From the NCBI RefSeq assembly GCF_047553015.1, contig NZ_CP180212.1:1798001-1862000 (forward strand): a DNA stretch of 64,000 bases. Reading direction: 5' to 3'. The DNA is from Carnobacterium_A sp047553015. Its GTDB lineage: Bacteria > Bacillota > Bacilli > Lactobacillales > Carnobacteriaceae. The position numbers and the translations under genes were made by a program. The notes under the pieces were generated by a model that saw only the letters and a program-made list of their open reading frames with translations, ran no database searches and had not been told where the DNA came from. Shown in pieces: positions 9,125-18,100 of the stretch (position 1 is its first letter; each line of letters opens with the position of its first letter).

Positions 9125-9901
9125 TCACACTGTCGGCAACGACTGGATAAATTCATTGATATACTTAATCATCATTGGCAATATTTCTTGAATGTTACTT
9201 GATATTGATGGCAACAATAACAAAATAAAAATAAAACTAGTGATTATTTTCAAAGGCATCCCTAAAATCAAAACGTTAATTTGCGGAACTGTTCGAGAAA
9301 TCAGTCCCAAAATAACTTCTGTAAATAGAGCCACTATCATTAATGGTGCAGCCAAGTTAATAGCTGATTCAAAAATAATTAAATACAGTTTAACCATTCC
9401 TTCGACACCAAAGTTACCTAGGTTCGTGCTTTCTATCGGAATAGACTGAAATGTTTTTATAACTGTTTTTAATACTAAATGATGCAAATCCGTTATAAAA
9501 AAGATACAAATAGATAACCAATAGTATATTTTTCCATAATAAGACGAATTTACTCCTAAGGCTGGATCAAATACAGCTCCCATTTGAAAACCAACTTGAA
9601 AATCGATAAAATTACCAGCCATTTCAATTGCTGAAAAAATTAATTTTGTAATGAATCCAATGGCTAAACCCAACAGGACTTCTTTCATTACTAATACTAA
9701 AAAAACTTGTATAGAAATTACTGTTGTTAATTCTGCTGTTACTGGATACGCTGCAATCGTTAAACCAACAGATAAACCTACTTTAACTGTATTGGGTAAC
9801 CCTTTCATCGAAAATCCAGGACTAATAATGAAAAAAGCAGATATTCTCATTAAAATTAAAAGAGCCGTTTGAACTTGAAGACCTACTATTCCATCAATCA
9901 C
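9125..9901 (-). CDS. fliR: Flagellar export gate protein FliR
   Basis: A 258-aa polytopic membrane protein of the FliR family, with about six hydrophobic segments. A typical stretch is FIDFQVGFQMGAVFDPALG. With FliP and FliQ it forms the export-gate core in the basal body centre. Its ATG overlaps the fliQ stop codon by 4 bases, indicating translational coupling in the order fliP-fliQ-fliR-flhB. Confidence 0.95.
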   Translation of the reverse strand: MIDGIVGLQVQTALLILMRISAFFIISPGFSMKGLPNTVKVGLSVGLTIAAYPVTAELTTVISIQVFLVLVMKEVLLGLAIGFITKLIFSAIEMAGNFIDFQVGFQMGAVFDPALGVNSSYYGKIYYWLSICIFFITDLHHLVLKTVIKTFQSIPIESTNLGNFGVEGMVKLYLIIFESAINLAAPLMIVALFTEVILGLISRTVPQINVLILGMPLKIITSFIFILLLLPSISSNIQEILPMMIKYINEFIQSLPTV

Positions 9902-10161
9902 ATTGTTGCAATCATTTCAAAAATCGTTTGAGTAAATCCAATTAAAGCATTTAACATAAAATTACCAAAAACAATTAGTGCAACAACTACAGCTAAAATT
10001 TTTGGGACGAAGCTTAGTGTTTGTTCTTGTAATTGTGTCGTTGCTTGTAAAATACTAATTAATAAACCCACTACAAGAGCAATGATTAATACTGGACCAG
10101 CAACGACAATCATGGTCATGAATGCTTCTCTAATAACATCTAAAACTTTTATTATTGTCAT
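9898..10161 (-). CDS. fliQ: Flagellar export gate protein FliQ
   Basis: An 87-aa protein with two hydrophobic hairpin helices (about residues 15-42 and 50-75) and the family core LISILQATTQLQEQTLSFVPK. It is a small export-gate component that packs with FliP and FliR. It lies 9 bases after fliP and overlaps fliR. Confidence 0.95.
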   Translation of the reverse strand: MTIIKVLDVIREAFMTMIVVAGPVLIIALVVGLLISILQATTQLQEQTLSFVPKILAVVVALIVFGNFMLNALIGFTQTIFEMIATM

Positions 10162-10170
10162 ATTACACTC

Positions 10171-10923
10171 CTATTGAAAGCCTGTAACAAGTGATTCGAT
10201 AACTAAATACCAACCATCAACTAGTACAAATAGCAATAACTTAAATGGCATTGAAATCATAACTGGCGATAACATAAACATTCCCATTGACATCAAGATA
10301 CTTGCTACTACAATATCAATAACTAAAAAGGGAATGAATATTAAAAATCCAATACTGAAAGCTGTGCGCAATTCACTGATTGCAAAAGCTGGAATCACAA
10401 TCGTTAAGGGTACATTATTTAAATCTTCTGGTTTCTTCGTTTCCGAAATATCTAAAAATAGTTGAATATCTTCATCTCTTGTTTGTCTATACATAAATTC
10501 TTTCAACGGCACCTCAGCTTTTTCAATTGCTTCTTGTCCAGAAATTTCTTCATTCAAGTAAGGTGTTAATGCCTCATTTGATACTTGAGAATAAATAGGC
10601 TGCATCACAAAGAAGGTCAAAAACAAAGCAATTCCTGTTAACACTAAATTAGGCGGATTTTGTTGTGTTCCTAATGAGCTTCTGACGAAAGACAACACCA
10701 CAATGATGCGCGTAAAACTTGTCGTTAAAATTAAAAATGTTGGTGCTAAACTAAGTAAACCCATCAATACATACAACTTTACAACGTCTGACGTTCCATC
10801 TGATTGGCTCTCAATCGCGTTCGTCAAACTATCAATAAGATTCTCAGCTGAAACAACTTGTGGAAAACTAAAAACAAGTAAAAAGAGGGTAAAACATAAA
10901 CTGAATAAAACTTTTTTTTTCAA
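10171..10923 (-). CDS. fliP: Flagellar export gate protein FliP
   Basis: A 250-aa membrane protein with an N-terminal cleavable-type signal (KKK then about 18 hydrophobic residues ending near VSAEN) and further membrane segments. The family motifs TSFTRIIVVLSFVRSSLGTQQNPPN and GMFMLSPVMISMPFKLLLFVLVDGW are present. The start is a TTG at 10923, preceded by AGAGGAAA. It forms the core of the export pore with FliQ and FliR. Confidence 0.96.
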   Translation of the reverse strand: MKKKVLFSLCFTLFLLVFSFPQVVSAENLIDSLTNAIESQSDGTSDVVKLYVLMGLLSLAPTFLILTTSFTRIIVVLSFVRSSLGTQQNPPNLVLTGIALFLTFFVMQPIYSQVSNEALTPYLNEEISGQEAIEKAEVPLKEFMYRQTRDEDIQLFLDISETKKPEDLNNVPLTIVIPAFAISELRTAFSIGFLIFIPFLVIDIVVASILMSMGMFMLSPVMISMPFKLLLFVLVDGWYLVIESLVTGFQ

Positions 10924-10925
10924 GT

Positions 10926-11315
10926 TTATTTCCTCTTTTCATAAAAATTTTGGTACCTTGTTTGAAACTGCTTAATCCAATGGGTAAGGTTGCTATTAAG
11001 TGGGTTAGGAGAGGTAAGATTGCTTACATCTACTTCTTGAGTTTGAATAATCGCTTCTTTTTCAGAATCATTTAACTCCCTAAGGATTTCATTGTGTGTC
11101 TCCGTAAAACTCATCACATAATACGTACCTGCTATTTCTACAATGCAGATAGATGAATTTTTATTTATTGCCGTTCGCTCAATAATACGGATTGCTTTTC
11201 CTTTTTTTGTCATAAAAGTATTTAAATATTTCAGACTATAGTTGGCGATAAAAATAATCACAACTAAAGCAACAATACTTTTTACTACATATCCTAATCC
11301 TACACCCAATTCCAT
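10926..11315 (-). CDS. fliO: FliO-like flagellar biosynthesis protein
   Basis: A 129-aa protein with one N-terminal membrane segment (about residues 8-27), a FliO-type cytoplasmic core (KAIRIIERTAINKNSSICIVEIAGTYYVMSFTE) and a basic tail. FliO helps assemble the FliP ring. The family is poorly conserved, so the call rests on the fold-like core plus its position directly before fliP and after fliL. Confidence 0.85.
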   Translation of the reverse strand: MELGVGLGYVVKSIVALVVIIFIANYSLKYLNTFMTKKGKAIRIIERTAINKNSSICIVEIAGTYYVMSFTETHNEILRELNDSEKEAIIQTQEVDVSNLTSPNPLNSNLTHWIKQFQTRYQNFYEKRK

Positions 11316-11337
11316 TTACAGCTTCCTTTCACATTGT

Positions 11338-11829
11338 TTATTGCATAATAATATTTGTAATAAAGATATCACTAACTATTTTTTCATCCAGTGATTCGTT
11401 GATTTGATTAATTAGTTCTTTTTTGAGGACAAGCAATGTCTGATCTTCTCCAAAAATAGTCTCAGCCGTTTGTTTTCGCAAGACATTAATAATAGCGTTT
11501 CTAATTTGAGGAGTCTTAGATATAATTAATTCTTGTGAGTCTTTTTCATCGCTGTAAACAGATAATTCAATTTTTAAAAACTGTTCTTTTTTTTCATTTT
11601 CTGAAGATAAATTAACTAAAAACTCTTCTAATGGTACAGTCGTTTCTACTTTCTTTTCTTCTTTTAAACTCTTAATAAGAGTTTGTGCTTTTCCCGAAGT
11701 AAAACCAAAAACAATTACACCAATAATCACAACGTTAGCAACAATAATAATAACAGGAATCAGCCATTTTTTCTTTTTCTTCTTCTTTTCACTGTTCTCT
11801 TCATTTTCTTCAGACGATTTATTTTGCAT
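11338..11829 (-). CDS. fliL: Flagellar basal body-associated protein FliL
   Basis: A 163-aa single-pass membrane protein: a charged, lysine-rich N-terminus, one membrane segment (about residues 22-44), then the FliL extracellular domain (TTVPLEEFLVNLS, FLKIELSVY, TPQIRNAIINVLRKQT). FliL associates with the stator and supports motor torque. It begins immediately after the motB stop codon. Confidence 0.92.
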   Translation of the reverse strand: MQNKSSEENEENSEKKKKKKKWLIPVIIIVANVVIIGVIVFGFTSGKAQTLIKSLKEEKKVETTVPLEEFLVNLSSENEKKEQFLKIELSVYSDEKDSQELIISKTPQIRNAIINVLRKQTAETIFGEDQTLLVLKKELINQINESLDEKIVSDIFITNIIMQ

Positions 11830-12585
11830 TTATTGCTCGACCTCCTGACTATCGTAAACAATAACCATATTTACTCTTCTGTTTACAGCTCTATTTTCAT
11901 CTGTATTATTAGGCACACTTGGACTATACTCACCATACCCTTTAGCTGATAAACGTCGTGGATCAACACTTTCTGCTTCACTTAGGTAACGTATAACGGA
12001 TATAGCACGTCCTGCTGATAGTTCCCAATTATTAGAAAAATCTGCATTTATAATAGGAACATCGTCTGTATACCCTTCTATAATAATATCATTTTCTAAT
12101 GAATTTACTAAGTCAGCTAATAACGTCAAGGTATTTTTCCCTGGTTCAGAAACATCTGCACTTCCAGAAGCAAATAAAACTGATTCTTGAATATCAACAA
12201 AAACACCCTCTATATCCATCTCAATAGAGACTTTTGAGGCTAGATTGTTTTCTTCTATATAACTAGTCACTTTTTCATACAACTCTTTTATTTCAGGGTT
12301 AATCCCCTCTTCTTCAGGAACAACAACTTCTTCAGGAGGAATAGGTGGGACTGGTGGATCTTCCATAATTGAAGTCGAGTCTGTTAAAATGGTCGTACCG
12401 CCACCTCTTCCATTTAATGCCATTTGAAGGGATTGAGAAGCTTCTAAAAACTTTGCTTCACTAACGCTAGACATCGAATACAGTAAAATAAAAAAAGTTA
12501 ACAACAGAGACATCAAATCAGAAAACGTTACAATCCATCCACCTGAACTTTCCGCTTTTTGTTCTACTCTTTTTTTTCTTGCCAT
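11830..12585 (-). CDS. motB: Flagellar stator protein MotB
   Basis: A 251-aa stator subunit. The N-terminal membrane segment GGWIVTFSDLMSLLLTFFIL contains the proton-accepting aspartate (D23). The C-terminal half is an OmpA-like peptidoglycan-binding domain (IEGYTDDVPI, NWELSAGRAISVIRYL, RRLSAKGYGEYSP). A proline/acidic linker lies at about residues 70-95. It is 2 bases after motA, so they form a stator operon. The pore residues look proton-type, as in MotAB, but ion choice is an inference. Confidence 0.96.
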   Translation of the reverse strand: MARKKRVEQKAESSGGWIVTFSDLMSLLLTFFILLYSMSSVSEAKFLEASQSLQMALNGRGGGTTILTDSTSIMEDPPVPPIPPEEVVVPEEEGINPEIKELYEKVTSYIEENNLASKVSIEMDIEGVFVDIQESVLFASGSADVSEPGKNTLTLLADLVNSLENDIIIEGYTDDVPIINADFSNNWELSAGRAISVIRYLSEAESVDPRRLSAKGYGEYSPSVPNNTDENRAVNRRVNMVIVYDSQEVEQ

Positions 12586-12587
12586 CT

Positions 12588-13388
12588 TTACTGCTCCTCA
12601 CGTTGAAGTTGTTCAGCTTTTTCTGAGCCTTTTTCTTTATAATTATTAGGCAGATAGCTCTTTAATTTTTGCTCGATAATACGTGGATTTTGACCTGATT
12701 GAATCGACAGTACCCCTTCAACAATCATATCACACATCTGCATTTCTTTATCTGTTTGTAATTTCAAATTGGTCGCTATTGGTAAAAAGACTAGATTAGC
12801 CATAAAGCTACCATAAAGAGTCGTTAGTAAAGCTGTTGCCATTCCTACACCAATTGCACTTGGGTCGTCTAATTCACCAAGCATAATAATCAGTCCAATC
12901 AAGGTACCAATCATACCAAAAGCTGGAGCTAATTCTCCCCATTTAAAGAAAATCTCTTGTCCTTCACGGTGTCTCTTTTCGATATTATCTATTTTTATAT
13001 CCATTATTTCTTGAATATTTTCTGGGTCCATTCCGTCAATAACCATTTGTAATCCTGTTACAACTAAGTCATTTTCTTCCTCTTTCAAATCACCTTCGAT
13101 AGAGAGAATACCTTTACTTCTAGCTTTTCTTGAATACTCAGCAAAAAGTTCAATTAATTTTGCATAATCTTTATTCGGATCCATGAATAAATTTTTAACA
13201 ACAGATGGAATCTTCTTCAACGTTTTCAGTGGATAACTAATCAATAAGGCGCTGAATGATCCACCTAGCGTAATAATCAGTGATGGCCCATCAACAAAAC
13301 TCGTTAAGTTCCCTGAAGACGTAATAGACCAAACAATTAAACCTACTCCTAAAACGAACCCAATTAATGGTACAATGTTTTTTTTCAT
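12588..13388 (-). CDS. motA: Flagellar stator protein MotA
   Basis: A 266-aa stator subunit with four membrane segments (about residues 5-25, 31-50, 150-172 and 183-205). Typical features are GPSLIITLGGSFSALLIS, the cytoplasmic loop that contacts FliG, and the conserved prolines in ELAPAFGMIGTLIGLI. Its ATG overlaps the flbD stop codon. Confidence 0.96.
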   Translation of the reverse strand: MKKNIVPLIGFVLGVGLIVWSITSSGNLTSFVDGPSLIITLGGSFSALLISYPLKTLKKIPSVVKNLFMDPNKDYAKLIELFAEYSRKARSKGILSIEGDLKEEENDLVVTGLQMVIDGMDPENIQEIMDIKIDNIEKRHREGQEIFFKWGELAPAFGMIGTLIGLIIMLGELDDPSAIGVGMATALLTTLYGSFMANLVFLPIATNLKLQTDKEMQMCDMIVEGVLSIQSGQNPRIIEQKLKSYLPNNYKEKGSEKAEQLQREEQ

Positions 13389-13588
13389 TGTTCTCCCTCT
13401 AAAAAACCGTTATGTATTTTTCTTTTAAATAGAATTACTTTTTCAACAATTTCTGGCTCTTTTTCTATCACTCGTAGTTTTTTCCCATCTATTAAAGTAA
13501 TAATTGTATCGAAAGAACGGTCTATTCTATAGATTAACTCACAATTCAAATAAAATTCTCTTCCTGAAACATCTGTTAATGCAATCAT
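13385..13588 (-). CDS. flbD: FlbD family flagellar protein
   Basis: A 67-aa protein starting MIALTDVSGREFYLNCELI, the hallmark of the small FlbD (SwrD) family found just before motA in many Firmicutes. In Bacillus subtilis the homologue SwrD raises flagellar power. It overlaps motA by 4 bases. It is unrelated to the Caulobacter regulator of the same name. Confidence 0.9.
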   Translation of the reverse strand: MIALTDVSGREFYLNCELIYRIDRSFDTIITLIDGKKLRVIEKEPEIVEKVILFKRKIHNGFLEGEQ

Positions 13589-13681
13589 CCTACATCCTCA
13601 TCCCTAAAGCAAATACGCTATTTTAATTTTTTTCACTAGGAAGCATCCATTTTTTTAGTGCAAAAACTAAAAAATAAATAG

Positions 13682-13707
13682 TCGAATAATCTCGTAAGAT
13701 TATTCGA
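13682..13707 (-). terminator. Perfect hairpin between flgE and flbD
   Basis: TCGAATAATCT, CGTA, AGATTATTCGA: an 11-bp perfect stem with a 4-base loop in the only sizeable gap (141 bases) inside the long flagellar operon. The T-rich stretch after it is weak, so it may attenuate, stabilise or process the mRNA rather than stop transcription fully. Confidence 0.5.
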
Positions 13708-13729
13708 TAGAATCTATTTTTCAAAACGA

Positions 13730-14599
13730 TTATCTCTTCAGGTTAATTAATTCTTCTAACATCGTGTCTGATGTTGTGATACTCTTTGAGTTAGCTTGGT
13801 AAGCTCTGCTTGTCACAATCATGTCTGTAAATTCGTTCGCTAAATCAACGTTAGACATTTCTAAAAATCCTGAACGGACAGAACCGTATCCTGGGTCAGT
13901 AGGGTTGCCCAATAGTGCTTCTCCTGAGTTAGTTGTCCCAGCATATAAGTTTCCACCTTGTTTTTCCAAGCCACTTGGATTTGAAAAGTTTGTTAAGGCT
14001 ACACGACCTAAAACATAAGATTTTTCATCACTATAGGTTCCTACAACAAATCCTTCTTTATCAATTGTATAATCTTTTAAGCTTACCTCTTTTGGTGGGG
14101 TACCAACTGTTAATGTTTTGAGAATATTTATTGGTTCAGGTGTCTTTCCTAAGACATCCGCCGTAAAACTACCATCATTTAAAGCTGGAACTCCACCAGT
14201 GTATCCCATGACACTTAGTCCAGCACTTGTTACTAAGTTTCCTTCATAATCTTGATAAAAACCACCATCACGGGTGTAAAAAGTTTGATCCCCACTTTTA
14301 ACAACGAAGAATGAGTTCTCTCCACTTTCGATTGCAAAATCTAATAGTCTTCCCGTTCCTTGTAGAGAACCACTTGTCATAACCGTATCAATTGAGCCTA
14401 CTTGTACACCTAATCCAACTTGTTGTGCATTTGTGCCGGGTTGAGCTCTAACATTGGTTTGACTAATGATATCTTCAAAGCGAACTCTTCCTGTTTTAAA
14501 AGAAGTTGTATTAACGTTAGCAATATTATTTGAGATAACATCCATTTTAGTTTGAATATTTTTCATTCCTGTAACACCTGAATACAAAGATTTTAACAT
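13730..14599 (-). CDS. flgE: Flagellar hook protein FlgE
   Basis: A 289-aa hook subunit of the short Bacillus type. The N-terminus MLKSLYSGVTGMKNIQTKMD leads into SNNIANVNTTSFKTGR. The core has FAIESGENSFFVV and FYTRDGGFYQD, and the C-terminal helix is SNVDLANEFTDMIVTSRAYQAN. The start at 14599 is preferred over the longer ATG at 14617 because GGAGG lies 7-8 bases upstream of it. It follows the cap gene flgD and is polymerised outside the cell up to a length set by FliK. Confidence 0.95.
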   Translation of the reverse strand: MLKSLYSGVTGMKNIQTKMDVISNNIANVNTTSFKTGRVRFEDIISQTNVRAQPGTNAQQVGLGVQVGSIDTVMTSGSLQGTGRLLDFAIESGENSFFVVKSGDQTFYTRDGGFYQDYEGNLVTSAGLSVMGYTGGVPALNDGSFTADVLGKTPEPINILKTLTVGTPPKEVSLKDYTIDKEGFVVGTYSDEKSYVLGRVALTNFSNPSGLEKQGGNLYAGTTNSGEALLGNPTDPGYGSVRSGFLEMSNVDLANEFTDMIVTSRAYQANSKSITTSDTMLEELINLKR

Positions 14600-14685
14600 C
14601 TTATTTCCTCCATTCAATTAATCCGTTTTATTTCTTACGGATTTTAGACCTATTAGTCTCAATCAGTTTAATTGGTAGTTTTTTC

Positions 14686-15111
14686 TTATGCTTTACTTGT
14701 TGCTTCTAAAATATCATTTAAATAAAAAGACTTTCCATTGACTTCAACAGTTGCGTATCCTTTATCAAACCGGACTTTTTCAACTACTCCAGTCAAGAAA
14801 CTGTTGCCATCTACTACTTTTATTTCTTTACCCATTAAATTAAACGCTTGTTGTTGCTGGTTAATCAATAAACCAGAATCTATTTTTTCTGAAATTTTAG
14901 ACAGTTGATCTAACATGTTAAAAGTAGCCAATTGGGTTAATTGATCTGTCTCGCTGCCACCACCACCCTCACTTCCACCTGGCATAGCTGGCATTTTCAT
15001 CGTTGCAGCCATAATTTGTAAAAAGTCATCTGTCGAAATTTCATTTGCCTTACCCTTAAGCGGGGCCAAACTTTTTACTGAACCGATATGAAAATCATTT
15101 GGAATAGCCAC
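14686..15111 (-). CDS. flgD: Flagellar hook capping protein FlgD
   Basis: A 141-aa FlgD. It has the core STDDFLQIMAATMKMP, a glycine/serine-rich insert (GGSEGGGGSE), the conserved DQLTQLATFNMLDQL segment and the short C-terminal NLMGKEIKV region. This compact form lacks the long beta-rich domain of enteric FlgD and resembles Bacillus. It scaffolds hook assembly and is exported by the flagellar apparatus. It lies 19 bases after fliK. Confidence 0.93.
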   Translation of the reverse strand: MAIPNDFHIGSVKSLAPLKGKANEISTDDFLQIMAATMKMPAMPGGSEGGGGSETDQLTQLATFNMLDQLSKISEKIDSGLLINQQQQAFNLMGKEIKVVDGNSFLTGVVEKVRFDKGYATVEVNGKSFYLNDILEATSKA

Positions 15112-15130
15112 TTTTTTCCTCCTTTACTAA

Positions 15131-18100
15131 CTAAACTAAAATACTCAATCGTCCTGTTTTCTTGTTTATTTCAGGAGTGATATTCATTGGAGCACTTTTA
15201 GTAAATGAACCTCTATCGATCATTCTTTTTGATTGTTGCTCTTTTTTTTGTTGCTTTTGATCAAAACGAGAGCCGTTTTGTTCTGACGTCGCTAATTGAA
15301 TGGTTACATCACCAATTTGAATAGAATGACGGTTCAGATTATCAGATAATCTTGGTACGTTACCTGTTAGTAGTTCTTGTATTTTTAAACTATCCACAAC
15401 AATTTTTGTAGTCAGCACATTATCTTTTAATTCTAAAGAAATAGAAATATCTCCCATACCTTCTGGCGCAAGGGTCAATTTTGCACTAGATTGTCCTTTT
15501 AGCTGGACTTGCTCTATTTCTTTGGAGATAAGTTGATTTACTTCATTAGCAACTTTTTGCCTTATTGTATCTTGATTAGTTGTTTTTGTCACTATTGATT
15601 CAACGCTAGGTCTTTGAGCACCGACTAATAAATCTGGTTTGATAGTTTTATCTCCACTCTCGTCTTTGATTAGCGGTTGTTCTTTTTCAACTATTTCTTT
15701 AGAAAGTAAGAATGAGTCATTTTTTGGTAAATCGATTTTACTAGCTAGTATAGTATTATTAATTGGCTGAATCAGCTTTTCAGTAAAATCTTTGACTTCA
15801 ATAGAATCTTTGACTTCCACTGAAGAGGTTTGGACTATTCCACTATCTTTTCCTAGTACCCCTGGTTTTTTAAATTGAGACCACTCTCTTGATAACATTC
15901 TTTGTGTAGTCAACTGATCAAAATGAGTTGGTTCAACTTTATCTTTAGCCAGTATTAACTCAGTCTGCGTTTTATCTGCTTGTACATTTCGTTCATTTGT
16001 ACTTCTTTCGTCTAATTTAAAGGCAGTATCTAACGGACTCTTTTCTAAATGAGTCGTCTTTTTCTCCTTATCACTATCAATGAGTGGGGATAACTCTTTA
16101 TTTTCCAAGGGTTGAGTCATTGCTTTTAAGGATTCTCTTGCCTCAATGATTGGAACTTGAGTTGGTTCGCCGTCTTTTTTTATTTCCACCGGCTTAGACC
16201 ACTCTTTTGTTAGCCAACGTGGTGAAGTAAATGGATCAAATACTATTTTAGCCGCTATCTGTTTAGGTATATTTATCTCTATTTTACTTTCATCTCGTAA
16301 TACCGGAATCTCGCTCACACTTTTTTGAGTATTGAGTGTTTTATCCGATTCTGTTTTAGTCTCTAGAATTCTACTTTTCGAGTTAGTCATGTCTTTATCC
16401 TCAAAATGAGTCGCTGCTACCAACTCACTCGTTGCTACTGGTTGACTAACCAACTTTATCTCGTCTTTTAAGTCTGGAACTGGAACTGGTTTTATTCCAG
16501 TTTCTTTCATTGGCAACTCTAGTGTGGCTAACTGGTCTGAAGTCATCTTACTTACTGCGTTTTTAAATTCAGTTGCCTCATTCTTATTTCGACTAAATGA
16601 TGCAGCTGACTCACTTGTGTTGTTTTGAGTCGTATTGATTGTATCTAATTTAGTAGTATCTTCTCTAACATCATTGCTAACGATTTTTGAGAGAATAGGT
16701 TCCTTCTCATTAATTTTATTCGTTGCTACTGGTATGTCTTTTTCTAGTGAAGGATTCTCATTCTTAAGAACTGAATCTTTCTCTGGCAGACCAACTTTTT
16801 CTAGCGAATCTTTTACTCTAATAGAAGGAATCTGTTCTAATTTATTTACTTTTTCTATCCCTCTTAGTTGTCCAAGTGGGTTCCAATCTTTTTTAGTTGA
16901 TGTACGTGGCGTAATGGACTCATCCAAATGCTTCTCATTTGTTTCAACTTTAACTACCGATTGATCCGTTTTACTTTTATCTGTTAGCACAATCGGCTCA
17001 CTTGTTTTATTCTGAGTCGCTATCGCTGTATTTAATAATTCTGGTGTCATTAACTTGTCTAAGATTGGCTTACTTAATTGATCTTTAGCTCCTGTTATTT
17101 CAACTTCATTTTGCTTAATTGGTATAGTTGTTTCATTTGTATTTTCTTGAGTGATGCTTGGTACAAATGATTTACCGATAACCTCTTTACTCTTACTGTT
17201 GAACGTTTTTTGGATAATTGATTCTTCCTCATCCGTCTCATTTACCACTACAGGTGCTTTATTTTCTGGCAAAGGTTTTTCACTCTTATCGACTAAATCG
17301 CTCTCTAACGGATGGACTTTTTCTAGCGAATCTTTTACTTGAACAGAAGGAATTTGTTCGAATTTATTTGCTTTTCCTACTGTACTTGGTTGTTCCAGTT
17401 GGACCCAGTCTTTGGTCAGTATACGTGATGTAATGAACTCGTTAAAACGATTCTCACTTATCTCAACTTTAGGTGCTAGTGTGTCACCTTTATTCTTAGC
17501 TGTTAATCCAATCGGCTCACTTGTTTTATTCTGAGTCGCTGTTATTGTATCTACTTTTACTGCTACTTGTTGATCTTTTTTTATTACCTGATCGTTTTCA
17601 TCAACACGGACTTCGGGTAACACCTCGTTATTTTCTAACGATTGATGCTCTGTTCCTAGCGAATCTTTTATTCCAACAGAAGGGATTTGTTCTAGTTTAT
17701 TTGCTTTTCCTACTGTACTTGGTTGTTCCAGTTGGACCCAGTCTTTCGTCAGTGTACGTGATGTAAGGAACTCGTTAAAACGGTTCTCACTTATTTCAAC
17801 TTTAGGTGCTAGTGTGTCACCTTTATTCTTAGCTGTTAATCCAATCGGCTCACTTATTTTATTCTGAGTCGCTGTTATTGTATCTACTTTTACTGCTACT
17901 TGTTGATCTTTTTTTATTACCTGGTCGTTTTCATCAACACGGACTTCGGGTAACACCTCGTTATTTTCTAACGATTGATGCTCTGTTCCTAGCGAACCTT
18001 TTATCCCAACAGAAGGAATTTGTTCTAGTTTATTTGCTTTTCCTACTGCACTTGGTTGTTCCAGTTGGACCCAGTCTTCTGATAACACATGTGGTGTTTT

